Assembly (NCBI RefSeq): GCF_025380365.1
Contig: NZ_JAOCQF010000001.1
Location: forward strand, 62,001-126,000
Source of the DNA: Albidovulum sediminis
GTDB lineage: Bacteria > Pseudomonadota > Alphaproteobacteria > Rhodobacterales > Rhodobacteraceae
Direction of reading: 5' to 3'
DNA length: 64,000 nt
The notes under the pieces were generated by a model. That model saw nothing but the letters and a program-made list of their open reading frames with translations, did no database searches and was not told the origin of the DNA. A program made the translations under genes and the position numbers. The stretch's first letter is position 1. Each line of letters opens with the position of its first letter. Below, piece after piece: positions 52,735 to 63,890 of the stretch.

Positions 52735-53543
52735 TCCTCCAGCGCCCCGGCCGACTTGCCATCACACTCGCGATCATCGTCTCGCTGTTCCTCCTCCTGC
52801 CGCTTCTGGCGGTGGTGCCGGTGTCGTTCACGCCCAAGCGCTTCCTCTCCCTCCCCGAGGGGGAATGGTCGCTGCGCCACTACCGCGCGCTGGTCGAGAA
52901 CCCGGCCTGGGGCGCGGGCCTGTGGCTGTCGATCCGCATCGGGCTGATCAGCGCGGCGCTGGCCACCACACTCGCCACGCTCTTCAGTCTCGGCATGTGG
53001 ATGCTGCGCCCGCGCTTCGGCGGGGTGCTGATGGGGGTGGCGCTCCTGCCGATGGTGGCGCCGCCGGTCGTCTCGGCGCTGACGCTCTACTTCTTCCTCA
53101 TCACCCTCGGCCAGGCGAATGACCTTGTCGCCTACGACACGCTCGCCGGCGTCGCGCTGGCCCATACGGTGATGATCGCACCCTTCGCGGTCGTCCTGAT
53201 CTCGGTCGCGCTGGCGCAGGTCGACCGGCGGATCGACCTGGCCGCGCGCGCCATGGGGGCCGGGGTGGCGCGGCGCATCTTCCAGGTGATCCTGCCCAAC
53301 ATCCGCTTCGGCCTCGTCTCCGCCTTCTTCCTCACCTTCGTCCTCAGCTGGGAGGAGATTGCGGTCACGCTCTTCATCACCTCGGTCGATGCCGTCACGC
53401 TGCCCAGGCTGATGTGGATGGGGCTGAGGGACAACATCGACCCCGCCATCGCCGCGATCTCGGTCCTCCTGATCGTGCTGGTGACGCTGGTGGCGGTGTC
53501 GCGCGCCCTTCACGCGGCATGGCGCGGGCGCAAGGCCGGCTGA
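52731..53543 (+). CDS. ABC transporter permease (PotC-like)
   Basis: Second membrane subunit, 270 residues with six spans. The EAA loop is AARAMGAGVARRIFQVILPN. VSFTPKRFLSLPEGEWSLRHY after the first helix is typical of PotC. It is coupled to the first permease by ATGA and followed by a terminator hairpin, closing the operon. Confidence 0.92.
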   Translation: MILQRPGRLAITLAIIVSLFLLLPLLAVVPVSFTPKRFLSLPEGEWSLRHYRALVENPAWGAGLWLSIRIGLISAALATTLATLFSLGMWMLRPRFGGVLMGVALLPMVAPPVVSALTLYFFLITLGQANDLVAYDTLAGVALAHTVMIAPFAVVLISVALAQVDRRIDLAARAMGAGVARRIFQVILPNIRFGLVSAFFLTFVLSWEEIAVTLFITSVDAVTLPRLMWMGLRDNIDPAIAAISVLLIVLVTLVAVSRALHAAWRGRKAG

Positions 53544-53555
53544 TCCGGCCCTTGG

Positions 53556-53574
53556 CCCCGCCCGCCTGGCGGGG
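53556..53574 (+). terminator. hairpin terminator of the ABC importer operon
   Basis: CCCCGCC (53556-53562) pairs perfectly with GGCGGGG (53568-53574) around CGCCT, followed by TAATCTCTC. It lies 12 bp after the last permease stop. Confidence 0.6.
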
Positions 53575-53615
53575 TAATCTCTCAGGGCTTGCGGGACAAG
53601 GAAAGGCGCCGCCTC

Positions 53616-53972
53616 GTGAACCTCAGCGAAATCGACTTCGGACAGGCCCGGCCCATCGACGGCTACGGCCCCGGCTTCTTCCGGATCGCGGGCCAGGCGC
53701 TGCAGGGCGCGGTTATCGTCACCCGGACCGGCGCGCGCACCTGGCAGGGCTACGGCGATCCTGCGCCACTGCTGGCACTCGCCGGGCAGGTCGACGTGCT
53801 TTTCGTCGGCACCGGGCGGCAGATCGCGCATCTGCCCGCTGACCTGCGCGCGACCCTCGAGGGCGCGGGCCTCGGCGTCGAGATCATGGACAGCCCCGCC
53901 GCCTGCCGCACCTACAACGTCCTACTCTCCGAGGGGCGGCGCATCGCCGCGGCCCTCCTGCCCGTCGACTGA
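53616..53972 (+). CDS. Mth938-like domain protein (DUF498)
   Basis: 118 residues of the Mth938/NDUFAF3-like fold. The family core is visible: INFGxxxx-type start (SEIDFGQARPIDGYGPGFFRI), LFVGTGRQIAHLP and the C-terminal MDSPAACRTYNVLLSEGRRI. Mitochondrial relatives assist respiratory complex I assembly; the bacterial role is not established. GTG 53616 with AAGGAAAGG upstream is preferred; TTG 53589 would add nine basic residues. It sits directly upstream of ccmA. Confidence 0.82.
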   Translation: MNLSEIDFGQARPIDGYGPGFFRIAGQALQGAVIVTRTGARTWQGYGDPAPLLALAGQVDVLFVGTGRQIAHLPADLRATLEGAGLGVEIMDSPAACRTYNVLLSEGRRIAAALLPVD

Positions 53973-54011
53973 GGCTTTGCGCTTGTCCGCGGCATCGGCT
54001 AACCCCGCATC

Positions 54012-54635
54012 ATGGACCTGACCGTCACCGACCTCGCCATCGCCCGCGGCGGCATCCCCGTGCTCGCCCATGTCTCGCTGACCCTGCGTCCGGGGCGGGC
54101 GCTGGTCCTGCGCGGGCCGAACGGGATCGGCAAGACGACGCTCTTGCGCACCATCGCGGGCCTGCAGCCGCCGCTTGCGGGCGCCATCGGCCTGCCGGCC
54201 GAGGATATCGCCTATGCAGGCCACGCGGACGGGCTCAAGGCGACGCTCAGCGTGGCGGAAAACCTGCGCTTCTGGGCGCGCATCTTCGGCACCGGCGACA
54301 TTGCCGCAGCCCTTGCCGCGATGGATCTCAAGGGGCTGGCGGACCGCCCGGCGCACAGCCTTTCGGCCGGGCAGAAACGCCGGCTCGGCCTCGCCCGCCT
54401 TCTTGTCACCGGGCGCCGCTTCTGGCTTCTCGATGAACCGACCGTCTCGCTCGACGCGGCCTCGGTCGCGCTCTTCGCCGCGGCCGTGCGCGCCCATCTG
54501 GCGCGGGGCGGTGCGGCGCTGATGGCCACCCACATCGACCTCGGCATCGCGGAGGCGGAGGTGCTCGACCTCACCCCGTTCCGCGCCGCGCCCACCGCGC
54601 CGGCGCCGGGCGGGTTCGAGGAGGCCTTCGCATGA
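54012..54635 (+). CDS. ccmA: haem exporter/CcmABC ATPase CcmA
   Basis: ATPase that drives release of holo-CcmE from the CcmABCD complex during cytochrome c maturation. It has 207 residues. Walker A is GPNGIGKTT, signature [14 protein letters not shown] and Walker [13 protein letters not shown]. It is followed after 3 bp by a GC-rich hairpin repeat and then ccmB. Its ribosome site is weak. Confidence 0.94.
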   Translation: MDLTVTDLAIARGGIPVLAHVSLTLRPGRALVLRGPNGIGKTTLLRTIAGLQPPLAGAIGLPAEDIAYAGHADGLKATLSVAENLRFWARIFGTGDIAAALAAMDLKGLADRPAHSLSAGQKRRLGLARLLVTGRRFWLLDEPTVSLDAASVALFAAAVRAHLARGGAALMATHIDLGIAEAEVLDLTPFRAAPTAPAPGGFEEAFA

Positions 54636-54637
54636 TC

Positions 54638-54690
54638 TTCTTCTTTTCCCAAGTATCCCGGGGGCCCGGGGGCAGCGCCCCCGGCGGCCG
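54638..54690. repeat. Rhodobacteraceae-type intergenic hairpin repeat, copy 2
   Basis: Read on the minus strand this matches copy 1 at 39774-39827: GGGGGC-GCTG-CCCCC dyad, CCCCCGGGATACTTGGGAAA, AGAAGAA. It separates ccmA from ccmB. In the mRNA it is oriented the same way as copy 1, with the pyrimidine tract first and the hairpin last. Confidence 0.8.
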
Positions 54691-54711
54691 GTTGCGTTCG
54701 GGGCGGCCGGC

Positions 54712-55368
54712 ATGATGGCGCTCCTCTCCCGCGATCTGGCGCTTGCCTTCCGCGCCGGCGGCGGCTTCGGGCTGAGCCTCGCCTTCTTCCTCATCGTCAC
54801 CGTGCTCGTCCCCTTCGGCGTCGGGCCGGAGGGGGGCACACTGGCCCGCATCGCCCCCGGCATCCTCTGGGTCGGCGCGCTCCTGGCCTGCCTTCTCTCG
54901 CTCGACCGCATCTTCGCGCTCGATCACGAGGACGGGACGCTCGACCTGCTCGCCACCGCGCCTATCCCGCTCGAGACCGTCGCGGCGACCAAGGCGCTGG
55001 CGCACTGGCTGACGACGGGCCTGCCGCTGACGCTGGCAGCACCCGTTCTGGCCATCCTCCTCAACCTGCCGCCGTCGGGGTTCTTCTGGCTCACCGCATC
55101 GCTCGCGCTCGGCACGCCGGCGCTCTCCATGATCGGCGCCTTCGGGGCCGCGCTGACGGTGGGACTGAAACGCGGCGGGCTGCTTCTCTCGCTTCTCGTC
55201 CTGCCGCTTTACATCCCGACGCTGATCTTCGGCGCCGAATGCGCCCGCCGCGGGGCCGAGGGGCTGGCGACCGCCACGCCGGTCCTGATGCTGCTGGGCA
55301 TCACGCTCGGCTCGCTCGCGCTCTTGCCCTTCGCCGCGGCTGCGGCAATCCGCGTCAACCTGAGATAG
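54712..55368 (+). CDS. ccmB: haem exporter membrane subunit CcmB
   Basis: Integral membrane subunit of CcmABCD, 218 residues with six spans. The N-terminus RDLALAFRAGGGFGLSLAFF, the DHEDGTLDLLATAPIPLE loop and LPLYIPTLIFGAE are typical. Start ATGATG immediately after the hairpin repeat. Confidence 0.94.
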   Translation: MMALLSRDLALAFRAGGGFGLSLAFFLIVTVLVPFGVGPEGGTLARIAPGILWVGALLACLLSLDRIFALDHEDGTLDLLATAPIPLETVAATKALAHWLTTGLPLTLAAPVLAILLNLPPSGFFWLTASLALGTPALSMIGAFGAALTVGLKRGGLLLSLLVLPLYIPTLIFGAECARRGAEGLATATPVLMLLGITLGSLALLPFAAAAAIRVNLR

Positions 55369-55390
55369 TGCCGTTCATGTTAAGCCTATT

Positions 55391-55402
55391 GTGAGCGCTC
55401 AC
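55391..55402. promoter_or_regulatory. 12-bp perfect palindrome upstream of ccmC
   Basis: GTGAGCGCTCAC lies 21 bp before the ccmC start, in the only sizeable AT-rich gap of the ccm cluster. The sequence with a central CG step is the shape of LacI-family operators and matches the centre of the ideal lac operator. No LacI-type gene is in this window, so its use is unknown. Confidence 0.4.
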
Positions 55403-55423
55403 CGGAACATTTAGTCAGTCGCC

Positions 55424-56152
55424 ATGTCGATCTGGGAATACGCCAACCCGAAGAAGTTCATGCAGACCTCGGCCTGGGCGTTGCCCTGGGTGACGGGGCT
55501 GGCCGTGCTGACCCTTCTTGGCGGGCTGGTCTGGGGCTTCTTCTTCACGCCCGACGATTTCCGCATGGGATCGACCGTCAAGATCATCTACATCCATGTC
55601 CCGGCCGCGATCATGGCGACGGGGACCTGGTTCATGATGCTGGCCGCCTCGCTCGTCTGGCTGATCCGTCGCCACCATGTCTCGGTCCTGGCCGCGAAGG
55701 CGGCGGCGCCCGTCGGCATGACCATGACGCTGATCGGGCTTTTTACCGGGGCCATCTGGGGCCAGCCGATGTGGGGCACCTGGTGGGCCTGGGACCCGCG
55801 GCTGACCGCCTTCCTGATCCTGTTCCTCTTCTACCTCGGCTACATGGCCCTGTGGGAGGCGATCGAGAACCCCGACACCGCCGCCGACCTGACCTCTGTC
55901 CTCTGCCTCGTGGGTTCGGTCTTTGCCGTCATCTCGCGCTATGCGGTGTTATTCTGGAACCAGGGGCTGCACCAGGGGTCGTCCCTGTCCATGGACCAGG
56001 AAGAGCATGTGGCAGATGTCTATGCCTGGCCGCTCTGGACGGCGATCGTGGGATTCGGGCTGCTCTTCGTCTCGCTCCTCCTCATCCGCACCCGGACCGA
56101 GATTCGGGCGCGGCGTCTGCGCGCGCTCGAGGCGCGGGAAAGGATGGCGTGA
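55424..56152 (+). CDS. ccmC: haem transporter CcmC
   Basis: Membrane protein that loads haem onto CcmE, 242 residues with six spans. The tryptophan-rich WWD motif lies at MWGTWWAWDPRLTA. The flanking His ligands are in IYIHVPAA and the periplasmic NQGLHQGSS segment. The stop overlaps the ccmD start. Confidence 0.95.
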   Translation: MSIWEYANPKKFMQTSAWALPWVTGLAVLTLLGGLVWGFFFTPDDFRMGSTVKIIYIHVPAAIMATGTWFMMLAASLVWLIRRHHVSVLAAKAAAPVGMTMTLIGLFTGAIWGQPMWGTWWAWDPRLTAFLILFLFYLGYMALWEAIENPDTAADLTSVLCLVGSVFAVISRYAVLFWNQGLHQGSSLSMDQEEHVADVYAWPLWTAIVGFGLLFVSLLLIRTRTEIRARRLRALEARERMA

Positions 56153-56307
56153 TGGTGGAGCTTGGCAAGTACGCGGTCACCGTGCTGGCCGCCTATGGCG
56201 TGACGATCCTGCTGGTTCTGGGTCTCGTCGCGCTGTCCCTGCGGAAGGGGACCCGGGTCAAGCGCGCGCTCGAGGTGCAGGAAAGGCGGATGGCGAAGAA
56301 TGGCTAG
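56152..56307 (+). CDS. ccmD: haem exporter small subunit CcmD
   Basis: Small membrane protein of 51 residues: short periplasmic N-terminus, a single span (AVTVLAAYGVTILLVLGLVAL) and a basic cytoplasmic tail (SLRKGTRVKRALEVQERRM). It completes the CcmABCD complex and promotes holo-CcmE release. It is overlapped by ccmC at its start and ccmG at its end. Confidence 0.9.
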   Translation: MVELGKYAVTVLAAYGVTILLVLGLVALSLRKGTRVKRALEVQERRMAKNG

Positions 56308-56845
56308 ACTCTCCCCCCTCGTGATGCTGCCGCCGGTGATCTTCGCGGCCCTGGCGGCGACCTTCTACTGGGGAATGGGGCGGCAGAACCCGGACGAACT
56401 GCCCTCGACCTTCATCGGGCAGCAGGCGCCCGAACTCGGCGGCGCGGCACTGGCCGGGTTCCCCTTCGCGACGGATGCGGACCTGCGCTCGGGCGAGGTG
56501 ACGCTGGTCAACTTCTGGGCCACCTGGTGCCCGCCGTGCCGGGCCGAACATCCGAACCTGAACGCGATGGCCGCGAACGGCATCCGCATCGTCGGCGTGA
56601 ACATCCGCGACGACGACGCCAAGGCGACGGCCTACCTGACCGAGGAGGGCAACCCCTTCATCGGCGTCGTGTCCGACCCGACCGGGCGGCGATCGATCGA
56701 CTGGGGCGTGACCGCGCCGCCCGAAACCTTCATCATCGGCGGTGATGGCACCGTGCTTTTCAAGTTCATCGGCCCGCTCGTGGGGTCCGACTACCAGCAG
56801 CGGTTCATGCCGGAACTGGAAAAGGCGCTGGGCAAGGCGGAATAG
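56300..56845 (+). CDS. ccmG: thiol:disulfide interchange protein CcmG/DsbE
   Basis: Membrane-anchored periplasmic thioredoxin reducing apocytochrome c, 181 residues. One N-terminal anchor (LVMLPPVIFAALAATFYW) precedes the thioredoxin fold with active site WCPPC in FWATWCPPCRAEHP. The conserved Glu and GVTAPPETFII (cis-Pro) are present. Last gene of ccmABCDG; a hairpin follows. Confidence 0.95.
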   Translation: MARLSPLVMLPPVIFAALAATFYWGMGRQNPDELPSTFIGQQAPELGGAALAGFPFATDADLRSGEVTLVNFWATWCPPCRAEHPNLNAMAANGIRIVGVNIRDDDAKATAYLTEEGNPFIGVVSDPTGRRSIDWGVTAPPETFIIGGDGTVLFKFIGPLVGSDYQQRFMPELEKALGKAE

Positions 56846-56983
56846 GCGGGAAGAGGAAGGCCGCCGCGGCCTGAATTTCCGCGACGGCCACGCCACCCGC
56901 GCGACGCGCCCGGACGGGTCCGGGCCGCGCCCCACCGCGCAGACAGCCCCATGACACTAACCGAATCCCTCGCACGGAAAAGA

Positions 56984-57008
56984 AAAGCCCGGCGCGCGGC
57001 CGGGCTTT
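56984..57008. terminator. terminator between ccmG and acnA
   Basis: AAAGCCCGGC pairs perfectly with GCCGGGCTTT around GCGCG. On the minus strand a T-rich run follows, so it is an intrinsic terminator for acnA; it may also end ccmG transcripts. Confidence 0.8.
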
Positions 57009-57032
57009 CACGAGAAATTCAACGTTTCCGGA

Positions 57033-59783
<2,751 letters not shown>

Positions 59784-59876
59784 GTCGGTCTCCCTCCTGA
59801 GGACAGGGTATCGCTCGCATGGCTAATGCCGCAACGGAAGTCGCGGATCAAGAGGGGGGTGACGTTTTTGTATACC

Positions 59877-59888
59877 ATTGTGCACAAT
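59877..59888. promoter_or_regulatory. palindrome in the acnA promoter region
   Basis: ATTGTGCACAAT is a perfect 12-bp palindrome about 94 bp upstream of the acnA start. On the minus strand it directly precedes GGTATACA, a plausible -10 hexamer, so a bound protein would lie between -35 and -10. The regulator is unknown. Confidence 0.45.
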
Positions 59889-59997
59889 TTGCCGTGTGGC
59901 GGTGGCGACCCGGTTGAAAGAAAGTCTCGCGCATCCTTGATTGGCAAATGTCTGCGCCAGGGCATACCAAGACCCAAACGGATACGGGACCCCGACC

Positions 59998-60702
59998 ATG
60001 CGCCAGAAGCCAGTGACCGCAGCCTGCGTTGCACTCACCCTCGTGTCGGCGCCCATCGCCCGGGCCGACGACAGTCCGATCGTGATCGAACTGTTCACCT
60101 CGCAGGGCTGCTCCTCCTGCCCGCCGGCGGATGAACTGCTCGGCTCGCTTGCCAACCGGACCGACGTGCTGCCGCTGGCGCTGCATGTCGACTACTGGGA
60201 CTACATCGGCTGGAAGGACACCTTCGGCAGCCCCGCCCATTCCGAACGCCAGCGTGCCTACGCCCAGCATGCGGGGGTGCGCATGGTCTACACGCCGCAG
60301 ATGATCGTCGGTGGGATGGAGCATCTCGTGGGCGTAAAGCCCGAGGCGATGGAACAGGCGATCCGGATGGAGGCGGCGATGCCGCATCTCGTCTCGCTCA
60401 CGCTGGAACGGTCGGGCGACAGCGTGGCCATCAGCGCCCGGCCGCTCGGCCAGCTTCCCGAGGACACGATGGTGCAGCTAGTCCGCGTCCGCCCCTCCGC
60501 CACCGTCGAGATCGGCAGGGGGGAGAATGCGGGCCGGACCTTCACCTATTCCCATATCGTGACGGACTGGACGCAGCTTGGAGACTGGGACGGACACGAA
60601 CCCTTCCGCCAGACGGTCGCGGCGCCGGGCGCGGACGATGTTGTTGTGATCGTGCAGGAACCGGGCCCGGGACGTATCCTGGCCGCCGCGGTCATGCACT
60701 GA
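59998..60702 (+). CDS. DUF1223 secreted thioredoxin-like protein
   Basis: 234 residues with a signal peptide (VTAACVALTLVSAPIARA). A thioredoxin-like fold follows, with a CxxC at LFTSQGCSSCPPAD, VDYWDYIGWKDTFGSPAHSE and MVYTPQMIVGG (cis-Pro). Function of DUF1223 is unknown. ATG 59998 gives a proper signal; the longer start at 59941 would not. Divergent from acnA. Confidence 0.88.
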   Translation: MRQKPVTAACVALTLVSAPIARADDSPIVIELFTSQGCSSCPPADELLGSLANRTDVLPLALHVDYWDYIGWKDTFGSPAHSERQRAYAQHAGVRMVYTPQMIVGGMEHLVGVKPEAMEQAIRMEAAMPHLVSLTLERSGDSVAISARPLGQLPEDTMVQLVRVRPSATVEIGRGENAGRTFTYSHIVTDWTQLGDWDGHEPFRQTVAAPGADDVVVIVQEPGPGRILAAAVMH

Positions 60703-60777
60703 TCCGCGCGGGGGGCGCGGGCCCTTGCGGCGGTGTTCCCCTGCGCGCGGGCGACTGCGCGGCCCAAGGCGAAGCCA

Positions 60778-61818
60778 TCAGTCGTCCTCCTCCATCCTCA
60801 GCCGGATATCCCCCGCGTCGGCAAGATCGCGGATGGCACCGACGATTTCGGTCTGTGCGGCCTCGGCATCCTTTTCCCTGACCTTGCCCAGGGCCGCGAC
60901 TTCCTCCCTCAGCGTGGCGGCCATGCGCTGCGACATCGCCGAAAGCAGGAACTCCGCGACCCGTTCCAGCGGCCCGGTCGCACCGGCGAGGGCGCGCACC
61001 AGAACCGCCTGATCGACACCGCGCAGCGCCTTGGGCACATCGCGCGGGTCAAGGCGTTCGGGCACATGCGCGAAGGTGAAGATCGCCTTGCGCACGGCGG
61101 CCGCAAACACCGTATCCTCGGCGTCGAGCGCGCTCAGCACCTCGTCGCGGATGGCCGCGGCCGACAGGTTCAGGATCGCCCCCATCCGCGCGTCCGGATC
61201 GGTTTCAAAAGCGCGCGGCGGCTGCGTCTCAAGCTCCTGCGCCAGCGCCAGGCCGATGCGGCGCACGGTTTCGGGCGCGACCGATCCGGTCCGCGCGACC
61301 GCATGGGCAAGACGCCTCGCGCGATCGCCCGGCAGCATGCCCAGAAGTTCGGCCGCGCGCGCCACCGGCAGCTTGGACAGCATGATTGCGCCAACCTCGG
61401 GTGCTTCGCGCTCAAGCACCGGGAGAAGCCGTTGGGACTCGAGGCCCGAGATCCGGTCCCAGGGGTCGGCCCGGGTCGAGGCGCTGGAAAGCCGCCGCAG
61501 CCGATTCGCCGCATTGGCCGAGATATGCCCGTCGAGCATGGTCAGCGCCCCGTCGATGCCGCCGGGAAAGGACAGGCCGATCGCGTCGATGCGCGCGCAA
61601 AAATCTTCCACCACCGCGCGGAGCGTCTTGCGATCGACGGTGCGCATGCGCCCGATCTGTTCGGTCAGCGCCGCCTGAACGTGCTCGGGCAGCGATTGCA
61701 GCGGCGGCTCCGCCCCCTCGGACAGGAGGAGTCGGACGATCACGGCCGCCTTTTCGCGCCCGGACAAGGCCACTTCGCCTGCGCCCTTCGGCGCGGCTGC
61801 AGGGGCGATGGCTGACAT
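60778..61818 (-). CDS. FliG-like flagellar motor switch protein (orphan)
   Basis: 346 residues resembling FliG. The N-terminal part begins LSGREKAAVIVRLLLSEG. The middle domain carries APEVGAIMLSKLPVARAAELLGMLP. The C-terminal torque domain has DDVPKAL-type helix (DPRDVPKALRGVDQAVLVRAL), LLSAMSQRMAATLREEVAALG, VREKDAEAAQTEIV and the terminal GDIRL. FliG forms the rotor switch contacting the MotA stator. No other flagellar gene is in the window, and the middle-domain EHPQ motif is altered, so it may be a paralogue. GGAGGAAG supports ATG 61818 over 61836. Confidence 0.72.
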   Translation of the reverse strand: MSAIAPAAAPKGAGEVALSGREKAAVIVRLLLSEGAEPPLQSLPEHVQAALTEQIGRMRTVDRKTLRAVVEDFCARIDAIGLSFPGGIDGALTMLDGHISANAANRLRRLSSASTRADPWDRISGLESQRLLPVLEREAPEVGAIMLSKLPVARAAELLGMLPGDRARRLAHAVARTGSVAPETVRRIGLALAQELETQPPRAFETDPDARMGAILNLSAAAIRDEVLSALDAEDTVFAAAVRKAIFTFAHVPERLDPRDVPKALRGVDQAVLVRALAGATGPLERVAEFLLSAMSQRMAATLREEVAALGKVREKDAEAAQTEIVGAIRDLADAGDIRLRMEEDD

Positions 61819-61879
61819 GACTTCCTCCGCCTTCAACGCAGGCAGAGGGTTTCATGGTCCGGTTAAGCCACGGTTACCT

Positions 61880-62047
61880 TCAGCTTGAAACCACGATGCA
61901 GCGCTGGGTCGCCTCGTCCCAGGTCGTGCCTTCGGCGCAGGTGATCTGGGCGCTGCGCTGATCGTGGCCGCAACTGTCGGATGAAGCGAGCGCAGGCGAA
62001 ATCCCCGCGATCAAGGCGAGGGCAGCGACAAAGGCCCTTGTCGTCAT
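61880..62047 (-). CDS. small secreted Cys-containing protein (55 aa)
   Basis: A signal peptide (MTTRAFVAALALIAGISPALA) is followed by about 34 mature residues with three cysteines and a DSCGHDQRSAQITCAEGTTW, EATQRCIV pattern. This resembles the core of chitin-binding type 2 (CBM14) domains. A strong AAGGAGGACACC site supports the start. Function unknown; it lies between purB and the fliG-like gene on the same strand. Confidence 0.65.
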   Translation of the reverse strand: MTTRAFVAALALIAGISPALASSDSCGHDQRSAQITCAEGTTWDEATQRCIVVSS

Positions 62048-62147
62048 GGTGTCCTCCTTCCCAATGCGGAAAGTGTGGCACCGGCCCGCCCGGTCGGGCA
62101 ACGATTTCCGCCCGGCCGCCCCTCCGATCACGCGAACGTGAGCGGCG

Positions 62148-63452
62148 TCACGCGCCGAAGACCCGCGCGAAGATCGTGTCGACGTGCTTCGTGTGATAGC
62201 CGAGGTCGAATTTCTCCTCGATCTCGGCGGGCGAAAGGGCGGCCGTGACCTCGGGATCGGCCAGCAGTTCCTCACGGAAATCCGCGCCCTTCTCCCAGAC
62301 CTTCATCGCGTTGCGCTGCACCAGGCGATAGGCATCCTCGCGGCTGACGCCGGCTTGCGTCAGTGCCAGAAGCACCCGCTGACTCATCACCAGGCCCTTG
62401 AACTTGTTCATGTTCTTCAACATGTTCTCGGGATAGATCACCAGTTTCTCGATCACGCCCGCCAGCCGGTTCAGCGCGAAGTCGAGGTGGATGGTCGCAT
62501 CCGGCCCGATCCCGCGCTCCACGCTCGAATGGCTGATGTCGCGCTCGTGCCAGAGCGCCACGTTCTCCAGCGCGGGGGTCACCGCGCTGCGCACCAGCCG
62601 CGCCAGCCCGGTCAGGTTCTCCGTCAGCACCGGGTTCCTTTTGTGCGGCATCGCCGACGATCCCTTCTGGCCGGGGGAGAAATACTCCTCCGCCTCCAGC
62701 ACCTCGGTGCGCTGCATGTGGCGGACCTCGATGGCGATGTTCTCGATGCCCGAGGCGATGACGCCGAGGGTGGCGAAGAACATCGCGTGGCGGTCGCGCG
62801 GGATCACTTGCGTGCTGATCGGTTCGGGGGTCAGGCCCATCCTTTCGCAGACATGCGCCTCGACTGCCGGGTCGATGTTGGCGAAGGTGCCGACCGCGCC
62901 CGAAATTGCCCCCGTCGCCACCTCTTCCCGCGCCGCCTGCAGACGGCGGCGGTTGCGGTCCATCTCGGCGTAGAAGCGGGCGAAGGTCAGGCCCATCGTC
63001 GTCGGTTCGGCATGGATGCCGTGGCTGCGGCCGATGCGCACCGTGTCCTTGTGCTCGTAGGCACGTTTCTTCAGCGCCGCCAGCACGCGGTCGAGATCGG
63101 CCAGCAGGATGTCGGCGGCGCGGACAAGCTGGATGTTCAGCGTGGTATCGAGCACGTCGGACGATGTCATGCCCTGGTGGACAAAGCGGGCGTCCTCGGA
63201 CCCGATGTGTTCGGCGAGATGCGTGAGAAAGGCGATGACGTCGTGCTTGGTCACCGCCTCGATCTCGTCGATGCGGGCGACGTCGAACTCCACGTCCTTC
63301 GCGCGCCAGACCGCCTCGGCGTTGGCCTTCGGGATCACGCCAAGGGCGGCCTGCGCGTCGCAGGCATGGGCCTCGATCTCGTACCAGATGCGAAAGCGGG
63401 TCTCGGGCGACCAGATGGCGACCATTTCGGGGCGGGCGTAGCGGGGGATCAT
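62148..63452 (-). CDS. purB: adenylosuccinate lyase
   Basis: Purine biosynthesis enzyme cleaving SAICAR and adenylosuccinate, 434 residues. The fumarase/aspartase-superfamily signature GSSAMPHKRNP carries the catalytic Ser loop. TSSDVLDTTLN and GRSHGIHAEPTTMG (catalytic His) are present. ATG 63452 gives the usual MIPRYARPEMVAIW start with AAGAGG upstream; ATG 63467 would add five residues. Confidence 0.95.
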   Translation of the reverse strand: MIPRYARPEMVAIWSPETRFRIWYEIEAHACDAQAALGVIPKANAEAVWRAKDVEFDVARIDEIEAVTKHDVIAFLTHLAEHIGSEDARFVHQGMTSSDVLDTTLNIQLVRAADILLADLDRVLAALKKRAYEHKDTVRIGRSHGIHAEPTTMGLTFARFYAEMDRNRRRLQAAREEVATGAISGAVGTFANIDPAVEAHVCERMGLTPEPISTQVIPRDRHAMFFATLGVIASGIENIAIEVRHMQRTEVLEAEEYFSPGQKGSSAMPHKRNPVLTENLTGLARLVRSAVTPALENVALWHERDISHSSVERGIGPDATIHLDFALNRLAGVIEKLVIYPENMLKNMNKFKGLVMSQRVLLALTQAGVSREDAYRLVQRNAMKVWEKGADFREELLADPEVTAALSPAEIEEKFDLGYHTKHVDTIFARVFGA

Positions 63453-63527
63453 CGCGGCCTCTTGCATGTCCTGGCAATCGCGGCTCTCCTAGACCGCATG
63501 GACCGGGGTGGCAATGGGCGAGGAGCG

Positions 63528-63890
63528 ATGAAACCTGCGCTGATCACGATTCTTCTTGTGGCCGTCACCGTCCTCTGCGCGACCGGGGCGGAGGCGCAGG
63601 AGTCCTGGAAGCGCCTGAAGGAGGGGCAGTTGAACAACGCCCTCGTCACCCAGCGGCTGCGCTTCGAGGATGGTGCGACGCAAAGCTTTGCCGAGGACGG
63701 CTCCACCCGCCATGCGGCGGAGCAGACGCGCCGCGGCTACTGGAAGATCGAGGACGACAAACTGTGCATGGCCTGGCCGCCGGCGGGGGACTGGACCTGT
63801 TCCCGCGTCCACCGGAGCGGTGACGGCAAGCGGCTGCGCTTTACCGCCGACGACGGGGGCACGAAGGTCGGCACCTACATGTCGCGATGA
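63528..63890 (+). CDS. small secreted hypothetical protein (120 aa)
   Basis: A signal peptide (ALITILLVAVTVLCATGAEA) precedes about 97 residues of mature protein. Residues LRFEDGATQSFAEDGSTRH, GYWKIEDDKLCMAWPP and GDWTCSRV suggest a small beta-rich domain with one Cys pair. I do not recognise a named family. GAGGAG precedes the ATG. The stop overlaps the next gene by 4 bp, so they are coupled. Confidence 0.75.
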   Translation: MKPALITILLVAVTVLCATGAEAQESWKRLKEGQLNNALVTQRLRFEDGATQSFAEDGSTRHAAEQTRRGYWKIEDDKLCMAWPPAGDWTCSRVHRSGDGKRLRFTADDGGTKVGTYMSR

